A DNA stretch of 64,000 bases, from the NCBI RefSeq assembly GCF_023091745.1, contig NC_068933.1, positions 23,750,001 to 23,814,000 on the forward strand, in the 5' to 3' direction. The position numbers were made by a program, and so were the translations under genes. Numbering within the stretch: the stretch's first letter is position 1; the number at the start of each line of letters is the position of its first letter. Under the pieces are notes generated by a model. It was given only the letters and a program-made list of their open reading frames with translations, made no database searches and was not told where the DNA came from. This document shows, one piece after another, positions 1 through 11,638 of the stretch. Source of the DNA: Budorcas taxicolor (lineage: Eukaryota; Chordata; Mammalia; Artiodactyla; Bovidae).

Positions 1-887
1 TTATCAACTCAGAGGTTTTATGATCTTTAAAATGGCACGCCAGGGAGCCTCTGCCCACTTTGGAGATCTTCAGTTCTTGTTAGGTCCTTTGTATTGTCTT
101 AACTTCCTCTGACCTTTCTGGATGAGAGGAGCTGGGGAAAAGCATGGCACCCACAATCCGCTCAGCTACAGCCAGAAAGAGTGTCTTGCAGTCAGCCCCT
201 GACTCCGGATGCAGAGAAGATAGTCATTCTCAGCCAAAGCAAACACTTCCCCATCTGGGAGACCCACCGAGTGACAAACAGCGTCTGATGTAGACATCAC
301 TCCCCCATACCCCCTCCCTGAGAGCTATTTGCCTGGAGGCTTTGGGGGGAGAGGAAAGAAGCCTGTCTGCCAAGATGTCATGCTATCACATTTTCACTTC
401 CTGCAATGCGATCCTCATGGGTTTGGGTAGAAGCGATTCCCCTGGCACTTTCAAAGGAAAGTTGCTTCTGAAACCAGATTCTTCCTGCCAGAGCCCTGAC
501 ATGCTCTTATTAAGTCCGATGAAATAATCTGCTGAGAATTGAACTCACAGACCTTTCTGACCAGAAATGAACAGAAACCCAGGTAGAGATCTGAACTCCA
601 CTGAGCTTAGCTGTCAGGGATGCCAGGTGAGGTTTGTGAGTGGGCTAGGTTCATGAGGTTTATGGAGTCTTTTTCCCAGAAAGACTGAGAAATTGTTTTG
701 GAAAACTGAATTCCTGTTCTAAGAACATCACACTGAGAAGCAACTCAAAAGGAAGGCACCCTTGGGCCATTGCCAAGAAATAGAGTGTGTCTTAAAGCTG
801 GTCCACCTTTGGGGAAACCTGAACAGAACACTGTATTATGGAAATTTTTGCTCAAGAGTATTCCTTAAAAAAAAAATCACTGATAAA
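1..887. other. Intergenic, no gene or named repeat seen
   Basis: Short open frames only, with no coding pattern or recognisable repeat. Confidence 0.6.
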
Positions 888-1500
888 CTTCTTTATTTTA
901 ACTGGAGTATAGTTGTTCTATGGGGATCCCCAAGTGGCAAAGAACCTCTCTGCAGTGGAGAGATGCAAAGGAGATGTAGGTTTGATCCCTGGATCAGGAA
1001 GATCCCCTGGAGAAGGAAATGGCAACCCACTCCAGTATTCTTGCCTGGAGAATCTCACAGACAGAAGAGCCTGGCAAGCTACAGTCCATACGGTCGCAAA
1101 GAGTCGAACACAACTGAAGTGACTTAGCACACATGCATGCATACACAATTGACTTACAATATTGTGTTCCTGCTGTATAGCAAAGTGAACCAGCTGTATG
1201 TATCCATACATCCCCTCATCCTTGCTCTTCCTTACCATTTAGGTCACCACAGAGCATTGAGCAGAGTTCCCTGTGCAATACAGTAGGTTCTCATTAGTTA
1301 GCCCTGGGCTATACAGTAGGTTCTTCTCATTAGCTATTTGTTTTATACACAGTAGTGTATATATGCCAATCCAATCTCCCAGTCCATCCTACCTCTTTCC
1401 CCTCTTGGCCTCCATAAATTTGTTCAACCACTCTGGAAAACAGTATGGAAGTTCCTTTAAGAACTAAAAATAGAACTACCACAAACAAATGATTTGTAAA
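888..1500 (+). repeat. Old L1-type LINE 3' fragment split by a SINE
   Basis: The flanks 888-920 (TTATTTTAACTGGAGTATAG) and about 1142-1500 (CAGCAAAGTGAACCAGCTGT, then GGTCACCACAGAGCATTGAG) match the artiodactyl LINE tail sequence. The SINE at 921-1141 interrupts it. Confidence 0.6.
921..1141 (+). repeat. Bov-tA SINE
   Basis: The tRNA-like head is diverged (GTTTGATCCCTGGATCAGG). The body has the diagnostic GGCAACCCACTCCAGTATTC and ends near GAACACAACTGAAGTGAC. Confidence 0.85.
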
Positions 1501-3160
1501 CTTATGTACATTTATGAATTCAGGTGGTTCTCATTAAATTTCATCCTACATTTTCCCTAAGCATTGAACAATGTACCCCACACCCAAGTCCCATGAAATT
1601 CTTTATTGCAAGGAACTCTGGTGGATGCACTGCCTGGAGTCCTGCTAAGATGCCATGTGTCCAGCCTTGCAGCCCTGACTCAGCTAGGCTGAGTCCCATT
1701 TCAGAGGTTCAGTGCTGGGCATATTGGGACAGCCATGTTAGACACCTTCCATGCCATCTAGCTGGCATCTCAGTGACATTCAGACTCAGCCTTAAACTCT
1801 CCCAATGCACGGTGAACAATAAGCAGCTTGAGCAGTGTGAAACTCCTGCTTCGTTTCTGCCCATGGAGCCTTGGTTCGGGGCACGAGATAGCACTTGGTG
1901 TTTGGAGCCGTCTCGCTGAGAAACCACACTGCTGTCTCTGACCAGTTGTCCTGCCTGGGGCTGGGTGCCAGGCTGACAAGCCCGAGGGAAGAAGACACCT
2001 CAGGAGAGGGACTGTGGAGTCACAGTCATTTCAATGCGAGTATCTGCCTGGGACATTCCCCACGTGACCCCCTCTCCCCCTCCCTGCCCCGGCCTCAGTG
2101 CAGGGGAGGGGTTAGAGCATGGCAACCAGTCAGAGTTGAGCAGAGGGTCGAGGAGACAGAATGCTCTTCCTCTGGGGGTGCTGTCATTCTGGGAGTGCAT
2201 CTAAGGTAATTCAGTGGAAAACGGTGCTCACAAAACTCATGTGCATCTGTTACAGCCCACCGCATTCCTACACATTTTAGAGGGATAGTGTTGGCGTGAC
2301 ATGCCTGAGAAACTGTAAAATGTTCCTTTGAATTCAACTTTGGATATTAGTTGTGGAGCTCACTATAGGCACTGTTGAAGTGGAAAAACAGAAAGACCCT
2401 TAGGTGTAAAAGACAGAGGCTTTGGGGGCCCCTGTGTGAATTGGGGTGTGCTATTTTTCAGGAACGAGGGTGAGACAACGCTGGGTTTGGCCACAGAAGA
2501 CGTGGCTCCAGCCTGGGTGCTGTCACTCACCAGCCATAAGGACTCTCCGGCAGGTCACTTAGTCTCCCTAAGCTCTCTGTGTGCTCTGACCTTGGAGATC
2601 CTGAACCACCGGTGAGCACTGGCATGCAATGAGGCTTGTGAAGGTGCTTTGGCAGCTGTATGGCCTTGGATGATGAGTGGGGCATTGTTTTTCATAAGCA
2701 GCGGTCCCAATCATCCACTGTAAACCATGCATTGGCCTCAATACCATCAACACATTGGTTAAGCACTGACTGTGTACAATATAAGGGACTGGGGTCGTTT
2801 GAGACTTGGTTGATGTCCTCAGGGGGCTCAGGGTCTACTTAGTGACAATGAATACACTCCATCATCCTTCTTATTATACTGAGAGAAAAATAGGACTCTC
2901 CTGTCCAAGAGGGAGCCAGGAATGAGTCAAGAATACTGGGTCAAGGGAGACCTCCAGATGGAGTGAGGGCAGAGGTGAGATGGAAGCTAGCTTTCCTGGG
3001 TGGGATAAGGCTTGATCTGAATGTTGAAGGACAGCCAGGGTGCTGATGGGTCCCCAGGAAATTTGTGACCACACAATGATGGTTGGTGGAGATGGAAGTT
3101 ATGCAGTCTAGATCCCAGTCCTGCTTTACATTTCACCTATCAGTTCACCTTTCCAGACCT
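1501..3160. other. Intergenic unique sequence
   Basis: No coding pattern and no repeat I can name; the short open frames on both strands look random. Confidence 0.5.
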
Positions 3161-3822
3161 TCAATTCAGTTCAGTTCAGTTGCTCAGTCATGTCCAACTC
3201 TTTGCAACCCCACAGACTCCAGTACACCGGGCTTCCCTGTCCATCACCAACTCTCAAAGCTGACTCACACTCATGTCCATTGAGTCGGTGATGCCATCCA
3301 ACCATTTCATCCTCTGTCATCCCCTTCTCCCAGCGCCTTGAGTCATTCCCAGCATCAGGGTCTTTTCAAATGAGTCAGTTCTTTACATCAGGTGGCTAAA
3401 GTATGAAGTTTCAGCTTCGGCATCAGTCCTTCCAATGAATATTCAGGACTGATTTCCTTTATGATGGACTGGTTGGATCTCCTTGCAGTCCAAGAGACTC
3501 TCAAGAGTCTTCTCCAACACTACAGTTCAAAAACATCCGTTCTTCAGTGCTCAGCTTTCTTTATAGTCCAACTCTCACATCCATATGTGACTGCTGGGAA
3601 AACCAAAGCTTTGACTAGACAGACCTTTGTTGGCAAAGTAATGTCTCTGCTTTTTAATATGCTGTCTATGTTGATCATAGCTTTTCTTCCAAGGAGCAAG
3701 CATCTTTTAATTTCATGGCTGCAGTCACCACCTACAGTGATTTTGAATCCCCCCAAAATAAAGTCTCTCACTGTTTCCATTGTTTCCCTATCTATTCGTC
3801 ATGAAGTGATGGGACCAGATGG
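3161..3822 (-). mobile_element. BovB (RTE) LINE 3' part, truncated
   Basis: Read on the minus strand this ends in the typical (ACTGA)n-like 3' tail (CAGTTCAGTTCAGTTGCTC on the plus strand). It encodes the C-terminal part of the reverse-transcriptase ORF at 3780-3544, with HEIKRCLLLGRKAMIN, LKSRDITLPTKV and YGCESWTIKKAEH visible. It is 5' truncated and cannot make a working protein. It forms one rearranged copy with the inverted segment that follows. Confidence 0.88.
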
Positions 3823-3935
3823 AATGCAGAATTCCAAAGAATGGCAAGGAGAGATAAAGAAAAAGCCTTCCTCAGTGATCAATGCAAAGAAATAGAGGAA
3901 AACAATAGAATGGGAAAGACTAGAGATCTCTTGCA
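3823..3935 (+). mobile_element. BovB 5'-side fragment in inverted orientation
   Basis: From about 3823 the sequence switches to BovB plus-strand sequence from further upstream in the element (TTCCAAAGAATGGCAAGGAG, GATCAATGCAAAGAAATAG). The change point at about 3822 joins it head-to-head with the minus-strand part, as in twin-priming inversion. The intervening part of the element is missing. Confidence 0.75.
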
Positions 3936-5618
3936 GATCTTGATTCCCTCTTAATATGTAGATTTCCTGTCTTGATTCCTACATATATCAGATGAGTGTT
4001 GTACCAAAGCAAAATGATATTTCTAGCACCAGGACTTGAAGCCGTTTGGAGAGTGAAATCAGGTAAACAAAGAGACTATTATTATGTCACTCATACTTTT
4101 CCAATATTTTCATTAGACAGCAAACTAGAGACTTCTGTTTATACAACCCAGGGAGTCCACAAGTGAAAGGTCGCCTGGATGAAGGCATTCCTTTCTCAGT
4201 GTTCAGACCACAGAGGTGTGTGAGTGAAAGCTGGACGAAGAACCTGGATTTCTTGCCCGGTTTCTGTTCACTAAGTCTCATGGTGTCCACTTACAGACAC
4301 ACTGATACCAAACAGAGCCCAGCGGTAGCGTTCCCAGGGCTTGTGGTCTGCTCTTCACAGCATCACTCCAGGGATATTAAGCGTTGCTTTTCTTCAGCCT
4401 TTCTTTCCCTTCATGGTACTGTTGGAGGTACTACAGAAGAGAAATTCCAGACCTTCCAGGGTTTGTCCCCTAAAAGGTGATAATCTACTCTCCAGTAAAC
4501 TGCTCCCAGAGAGGAGCTCCTAGAGAAAGCCCCTTTGTGGGAGCACTTGTGAGCTGGATTTGCTTAGCAATGCTTATCCTACCCAAGGGGCAGCAACCTC
4601 CACGTCACAATGCCCTTGGTTTTCTTCATTCCAATGCTTTCTCTGATGGTCTGTTGCCTTTTCAGAGTTGAAAAGAGGGGGCGCTGCCCAGCGATTAGGG
4701 ATTAGGCAGGGCCCACAGCTGGCTCAGGGCCTTCTGCAGGATGAGGGCTGCAAACAAACACGTGATTCATAGCTGAGGGGAGGCTGCTAGCTCCAGTTGC
4801 CAGGGTATGATTGGCACTGGTTGAGAAGGTGCTCTCTGCTCTGTGCCCTTGTGTGTCTTGTGCACTGGAAACACAGCTCCCCACTCCCAGCTTCTCTCTC
4901 CCATTTCTTGTCTCCACGTGGAGCTGTTCGACTGGACGGAACAGCCAGCAAAACCCTTCATTCTGTCCATATTCAATCAGGTACTTGAAACGATTCATGC
5001 TGAACTCAGTCAAGACCAATAGTATCAGGCTCCTTTTGTTGAAGTGTTAACTCTAAGTTCAACTAACAATTTCCACCAGTGGAGTTCTTGTTGCTTACAT
5101 GGCACTGTCTACTGTCAGGGAAAAGCCACGGAAAGGCGAAGCCACAGAGCAGCACCATCTTTTCCCTCCTTGAACACTCTTTCTGGAAGATCATCCCGGG
5201 AGTGTTCTCCTCTGAGACCTGGCTATAGTCAGGTAAGGGCTCAAGGCAGAGCTTATCAAAGAAGTGTTGGGTTCTAAGTGCAAGAACCAGCAGTACCACT
5301 CCACAGAGGAGTGAGGGTGAAGGATAAAAAAATTCATCATTAAACTTAGGGTTCTGCTGACTGCCGGTGGTTTGGGGCAAACCTCAGGATTTCTATCTGG
5401 GACTAAAAACAGTTCATATCTCGCCATGGAAATGAAATCGGTTGAACTGAGGAGCTATAGTCCTAAGAGATCATTAAAACTTTGGGGGATGAACACTCTT
5501 CTAGCTGTGCAAATGATGCTTTTAAATACCAGGGTAGAAGGTGATGAAATCCTGTCAATTCTCTGAATAATTAAGTGAGAGATCAAGTTGCCTCCCCACT
5601 TTAAGAAAGCTTCTGGGG
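3936..5618. other. Intergenic unique sequence
   Basis: No named repeat or gene seen. Confidence 0.5.
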
Positions 5619-5826
5619 GGCTTCCCGGTGGCTCAAGGGTAAAGAATCTGCTTGCCAAGCAGGAGATGTGAGTTCAGTCCCTGAGATGGAAGATCCCCTG
5701 GAGAAGGAAATAGCAAACCAGTCTAGTATTCTTGCCTGGGAAATCCCATGGACAGAGGAGCCTGGTGAGCTACCATCCATAAGGTTACAAGAGAGTCAGA
5801 CAGGCCTTAGCGACTAAACAACAACA
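5619..5826 (+). repeat. Bov-tA SINE
   Basis: Starts GGCTTCCCGGTGGCTCAAGG, contains AAGATCCCCTGGAGAAGGAA, and ends near the CAACAACAA tail. Confidence 0.88.
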
Positions 5827-6345
5827 ATGAAGCCGAGGACTGGGAATCCTTGAAAGACCCTAAGAAGTTTCTATCAGTCTGGGAACACAAGTATTTACCT
5901 ACACTGTGAAGATATAAACATCCGCTGAATATGCGTCTGTAAATATCATGATTAGTAAAACTTCAAACATTTTCATAAAACAAAGAAAGCTTCTGTAAAC
6001 ACACTGCTAAGAGAGAAGAGTGAAGTACTCTTATATCGCCAGTCTACTAACTTATGAATGAGACAAAAGAAATATATTTGCCTCTGTACGTCCGTGTTCG
6101 TGGCACACAGGAAGGATAAAGAAGAAATGATTGGGTTTGGGGACTGCAACAGATGGGTGGGAGCAGGTTAGAAAGGATGGAGAGATGGTGACAGGGGCTG
6201 GGGGGGGGCGGTGGTGACACTTCTCTGAGTATCTCTTTTTGAATAGTTTGGGCTTTTAGTGCCATGTTATGTTTTACATTCCCCAAATAAAGAAAACGAG
6301 TAAGACTGAGGGGTAGAGGAGAAGGCAAGCTCAGCTACTCCTTTG

Positions 6346-6554
6346 TGCTTAGTCGTCCAGTTGTGTCGGATTCTTTGTGACCCCATGGACTTGTAGCCCA
6401 CCAAGCTCCTCTGTCCATGGGGATTCTCCAGGCAAGAATGCTGGAGTGGGTTGCCATGTCCTCCTCCAGAGGATCTTCCCGACCCAGGGATTGAACCCAG
6501 GTCTCCTGCTTTGCAGGTGGATTCTTCACCGTCTAAGCCACCAGGGAAGCCCCC
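6346..6554 (-). repeat. Bov-tA SINE
   Basis: Minus-strand copy: GTGTCGGATTCTTTGTGACC and AATGCTGGAGTGGGTTGCC on the plus strand, ending CCACCAGGGAAGCCCC. Confidence 0.9.
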
Positions 6555-6774
6555 TAGGAAAGCTGAAAAATCATACTAGTGATGGGAATAGTCAATAAAG
6601 AAAGGTCATACATAAAGGGCACAATTCTTAGTCTTTCAGATTTTTTTTTTAAAGGAATTTGCTATAAACTCGGAAGTTGAAATCTACACAACCTGAAGTT
6701 CTACAGCTTCTGCATAGCTGGAGCTCTTTGAGAACACAGTAGTGATTGTATGACTCCAGTAAAGGTCTGACAAG

Positions 6775-7165
6775 TGATGCCGTAGACTGAATGTTTGTGT
6801 ACCTCCCACTGCCCTCTCCCCTAAATCCAAAACTGAAACTCGATCCCCAATGTGATGGTAATATTAGGTGGTGGGGTGTTTGGGAGATGCTAAAGTCATG
6901 AGGTTGGGGCCCTCATGCATGGGACTAGAGACCCGTTTTTAAAAGAGACCCCAGAGAGCTCCCTTGCCCTTTCTGCCATGTGAGGATACAATGAAAATAT
7001 GGCCATCTGTGAACTAGGGAGGGAGTGTGCTCTCATCAGAAATGAATCTGCCAGCACCACGATCTTGGACACACCAGCTTCTGTAACTGTGAGAAACAAA
7101 TTTCTGTTGTCATAACCCACTCAGTTTATGGTATTTTGTTAGCAGCCCTATTGGACTATGACACA
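6775..7165 (+). repeat. MLT1-like (ERVL-MaLR) solitary LTR
   Basis: Shares the MLT1 layout: TAGACTGAATGTTTGTGTAC, then CCAATGTGATGGTAATATTA, GTCATGAGGTTGGGGCCCTC, and near the end GTAACTGTGAGAAACAAATT and GGACTATGACAC. It is an ancient non-coding remnant; the subfamily is uncertain. Confidence 0.7.
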
Positions 7166-9784
7166 AGAATATCTTTTGGAGGGTTGTGGGAAGTCCTCGG
7201 GGCTGGATCCAGGCAAGTGGGAAAACAGATGGTTTGTCTCTGAATCTTGCCTTCTCATTTCCTGCCTTCTCTTCCACCCTTAGAAGAGTTCAGTTCCCAT
7301 GCCCAGCTTCCTTAACCTGTCTCCATGCCTGATTATCTCTGATAAGGTTCTAAGGTGGGAGCCTGAAGGATGACCTTTAGGTCCTAATACTGTACATAAA
7401 CATTTTGGTCATCTAATCACATCCGGTGTTCAGGACAGCATTTTTGTAGGAAATAGCTGCAATTATTTCTGGTAAAGGGTCTGGAAAGATTTGAATCCCG
7501 CCTTCAGGATATGTGAAAAGTGTACATGTTCAAATCCCACTGGGATAGTTCTGTACAAAGTTGTCTTGCTGGCATGCAGAAAGATCCCAAGTAAACTTGA
7601 CTTTGCTTCCCTGACTCCAGAAAAGAAGACTGAGTACCCAAGACAGAGCAAGTTTCCAAACTGACCATGACCCCAGATCCTCCTCAATCAGTGATACTGT
7701 GTTTGGGTTAATCTGGATGCTTTACCTGAAGATGACCTTCTTTCCAGGGCATAGGTCCTCCAAAGGCATCTCTGACCTGGAGTAGGTCTCCTGGAGTTTT
7801 GTTAACTGTGTTAATTAGCATTGGAAAAGAGGAAGAAAGAGTAATTTGTCAAGACTTTCATCCCATAGAACTTGCCCCAGATGTTTTGTTCTTGCCTTTT
7901 ATTTTTAGCAATGACAGCAACTGGTTTAAATTTTGGTTTCTAATAAATCAATTCCATTTACCTCACCCTCTATTAAACATGCCAAGCAGATTTTACATTA
8001 TAAATCTATTACTTTAATGGGACTTAATAAGCTTACTCTTAGATCTTCAAAGACTTATAGACACTCATCAGAGTGGGAAAGGGCTGCTGCCTTGACTGGC
8101 GGTATATTAAAAGAATACATTTCAGAGAAGTCATTAAAGGAATGTGTGTCTTCCTTCTTCAAAATCTTCGTCATTGTTCTCTGTACATGTATGCCTCACA
8201 AGAGGGCTTTCTCCAGCCCCAAGCCTTTGGAAACCAGGATGCCTCACACAGAGTGGTAACTACAGCTCCCCAGAGCCCCATCTTTTTAGAGCTGAACCAT
8301 GTGCTACCATAAACAAATCCTCCCTGAAGTACTTATCTTGCTTCCGGCAAGGATACAATAATTTAGACACCTGCCTTGTAACACCTGCAGAAAAGAATTT
8401 AGGAGAAGAAAACGATTCTACATCTGGGCATGGGAAAGGGAAAGGCCCGTTAAAAACCCAACGTATAATGTGGAAAGGCTATGTGGGCGACTTGATTCAG
8501 AGTTGGAGGGAAAAGAACCTAGAGGTTTAAATACTAGTAGTTGGGTCTAAAGCTGAGAAGAAAGGAGAGGAGATGAACTCACAGATAACAGGACTATTAG
8601 ATAGCCAGATGTTCCAAGACTGTCATTATACAAAGGTTGCTGCCTCTTTCTGAACCTCGGTCCCCTGTGGAAGAAACTCTTTGTTTCTGGATTTAAATTT
8701 ATTTGGTGCTTGACGTTTCTGTGTAAATGCATCCCAGGTATATGTTGGGGTAACAGAAAAAAGCTATATTTGGAATTCTGTGTGCCTGAAGCTGTTTGCC
8801 AAACCTAATATTTGTAGCCGTGTGATTTGTCGTTCATGGAAAAGGCTGATTCGTGGAGTTGAGTGAGTGGCAAGGGCCCTGCAGAATCATCTCAATGAAA
8901 CTAGGCCTGAATGTTCATCTGTGGATTTCACCAATGGTGGATATAAGGAATTGTCCTATCTAAAAAAATGTCTTTTTAATTTGTGTGTGTGTGCTGTTGG
9001 GAACATTATTTAATGCCTTTGAACAAGGAAATCCTTGACAAAATCCCTTTAAAATCAAGCATCAGGAAAAGGTTTGTTCCTGCTGATGAACTGTCTCCTG
9101 AAATTACCCAAAGAATTACCCAAAAGTAGAGAACACCCGGCTGTTCTCCACTTTTCTTAGGTTGGTGGACCTAAGCTCAGAAGTCTTATGTTTGATCACT
9201 ACCATTCTTCTTAATTAGAATTTACTGCTATAGTTCCTTCTCTTTCCACCTTTACTTTGGGGTTCATTTTAGTTCTGAAAATCTTTTCTACCATCTCAGT
9301 GTTGTTGGTGTTGTTTTTTTCTCCCCTGAAGTGGGTGGCATATAAAAAAGGTGCAATTAATTCAGAGGTTTAAAATGTGCCTCTTGTGACAGTTATTTCC
9401 AAATAGCATCATTCCCCCTGGCAGAATATTTGCTTCCTCCCTCTCCATTGTTTATTTATTTGATGTGAGAAAGAACAAGAAAGCAAAGACAGCAAACTGA
9501 GGGTGGAGGGTTTGCCTGGAAAATTCCCAGGAAGAAACAACTGACAAAATAATACCCTCTGAAACAGATGGGTCCTATGGAGAATTATGATTTCCATGTT
9601 CAAAACTCTTTGTACAAACGTAGCTGGAAGCTGGTTTTTCCCTCAATGCTCAAGCAACCACTGAAATAACACAGGTGCCTTGAAGCTCCAGGGTTCACTT
9701 TAGATGCCTGGAAGTGTGGGTGTGTTTACCTGGAGTCCCAGGCTGGAATGGCTGCAAAAAGAGTGAAATTAATACGCAGAAGGA
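7166..9784. other. Intergenic unique sequence
   Basis: No gene, named repeat or conserved motif seen; open frames of up to 128 codons look random. Confidence 0.5.
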
Positions 9785-10205
9785 GCACTTGCCAGTGGCT
9801 CAGTGGTGAAGAATCCTCCAGCCAATGTAAGAGGCAGGGGTTCGATCCCTGGTCTGGGATGGTCCCACATGCCATGGAGTAATTGAGCCTGTGCGCCCTA
9901 GAGCCCGGAAGCCGCCACTACTGAGCCCCTGCGCCCCAGAGCCCGGAAGCCGCCACTACTGAGCCCGTGCGCCCCAGAGCCCGGAAGCCGCCACTACTGA
10001 GACCCTGCGCCCCAGAGCCCGGAAGCCACCACTACTGAGCCCGTGCGCCGTAGAGCCCAAGCTCTGCAACAAGAGAAGTCACCGCAATGAAACGCCCACA
10101 CACTGCAACTTGAGTGTAGCCCCTACTCATCACAACTAGAGAAATGCCCTCGTGGCAATGAAGACCCAGCACAGCCAATAATAATAAAATTATTTTAAAC
10201 ATATG
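9785..10205 (+). repeat. CHR-2-type SINE with expanded internal tandem array
   Basis: A tRNA-Glu-like head (GTGGCTCAGTGGTGAAGAAT, GGGGTTCGATCCCTGG) is followed by the CHR-2 body (GCAACAAGAGAAGTCACCGC, CAATGAAGACCCAGCACAGCC) and an AATAATAATAAAATT tail. The middle carries a 38-bp repeat array (separate entry), which makes the copy about 110 bp longer than expected. Confidence 0.82.
9885..10067 (+). repeat. 38-bp tandem repeat, four full copies plus a partial
   Basis: Copies start at 9885, 9923, 9961, 9999 and 10037. Each runs from GAGCCCGTGCGCC through CCGGAAGCCGCCACTACT. Full copies differ by only a few substitutions, so the array looks young compared with its host SINE. It is GC-rich with CpG sites. 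Confidence 0.93.
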
Positions 10206-10384
10206 CAGAAGGGGACCTGGGAGATTTTGCCATCCTGGTTGCTGGCCACTTTCCTAGATTCCTAGGATCCATTAAGATCTTCGAATTTATTTTAAACTTG
10301 TCCATTGTTATTAAGAAGGTTTGAGAAATTCGTTCACAACTTCAAAGATAATCTTTTAGGTAGCAATACAAGGCTCTTGGGCTA

Positions 10385-11638
10385 TTTCCCTTCAAATGGG
10401 TGTTTATTGATTTTTTTCTGTGTTTAGTTTTGAGGAAGAAAGATCTGGTGCTTCTGAATTTTCTTTGAAGCACTTTTTAAAGGCATGGTAACAAATGCTG
10501 ACTCTAGTAGGTGCCAATAAACGTGTCAACTGAATGAGTTTTAAAAAATGGAAACCCAAAGGAGCTTTGAACAGCAGGTGGTTGAGTGGTCTGAAAGTGG
10601 AAACACTGAGTTCTTGCACTGCCCTTATCTAGGACAGCATTAACAGCGGGCTGTTTCCCACCCGGCACTCCACTCTTTCTTCCCAACCCTGCCAGGGAAG
10701 TTAGTCTTGCCAGCTGTATCACCAAGGCCCCCTTGCTCTCTGGCATCTCACTGGTCTTGGCCTGGGGATGACAGGTGGGGAACAGATTGAGTGAACCCTC
10801 CCCATTCCAGTCCTTGCTTTTTGTCTCACCATCCGTTGTTTTTCTCTTAATCCTGCCCGAAACTCTCTAAGTGGTCCCCTGCTAAGTTCTTGTCATTTGA
10901 ACCATCTGGGGTGGCTTCCGCTTTCAGCCAGGCTTCTGATGCAAATGATAACCAGCTTTAGCAAACTGGAAATGGATTTCAAGCAGTGGGATTAAATTCT
11001 GAAACTCTGGGTCACACCAGCTGTGTCTGGCTTCTTCCTAAGAGGCTGTTAGTTGGAGAGAGAAGCAGGGAAGGTGAACTGGTCCCCACATGCCTGGGCT
11101 CTTGTGGCCTGATGTTCCTTCTGATGAGAAGTGGAAGAACAGGGACAGTTCAAGTGGTCTTGAAGCCACTGTTTCAAGGGCTTAAAACGATTTTACCTAC
11201 CAAAGGTATTAACGCACTTGGGAATAAAAGAGCTTTGCTCACGAATCGACCAGCAATTTTAATTTAAAATGGAGGGTTCTTTTTGGTTTTAAATAGCCAC
11301 TTGACAAGAAGGTAAAGAGACCCCTTAATGGGGTAGTGAGACCAGAGTCCAGGCTTCATTCTGTGGGTGGCACTGTCCTCATGACCTTGCAAGAAGCTAG
11401 AAATGTACATAATTGCAGAGAAAACTGCAAGACTACAGGAGAAAAGGAGGCTAGACCACGGTGGGGAATGACATCCACAGTCTTTCATATTTATATCTTA
11501 TATATATATATATTACATCCAAGTATGACAGTCATTTGTACCATTTCCCAAGAGACATGGATGTTTCCAAGGCAAGGCAGGGCACGGGGAAAGGGGTAGG
11601 ATGGGGGTCCAGCCCAGAGGAGGGGGCCGGGAGCTGCC
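10385..11638 (-). other. PRAG1: Probable PRAG1 3' UTR
   Basis: Sequence below the stop codon shows no other gene. Two possible poly(A) signals lie on the minus strand: ATTAAA (11263-11258), giving about 0.4 kb, and AATAAA (10408-10403, preceded by an A-rich stretch), giving about 1.25 kb. The second is the canonical hexamer and is favoured. A (TA)n run lies near 11502-11513. The end point is not proven. Confidence 0.4.
10403..10408 (-). terminator. Candidate PRAG1 poly(A) signal AATAAA
   Basis: The canonical AATAAA is read on the minus strand 1.23 kb past the PRAG1 stop. An alternative ATTAAA is at 11263-11258. Neither can be confirmed without transcript ends. Confidence 0.35.

Noticed and set aside
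3544..3780. 78-codon reverse-transcriptase-like frame as a gene
   Set aside because: It is a truncated BovB remnant with stops before and after, not a host gene.
8144..8530. 128-codon open frame in the 3' flank
   Set aside because: No homology recognised, no splice or conservation support, and length is within chance for the window.
9785..9870. tRNA-like sequence (GGTTCGATCCCTGG box B) as a tRNA gene
   Set aside because: It is the head of a tRNA-derived SINE; no cloverleaf with a proper anticodon arm. The same applies to the other SINE heads.
9885..10067. Regular repeats as a CRISPR array
   Set aside because: Repeats are head-to-tail without spacers and lie in a mammalian SINE.
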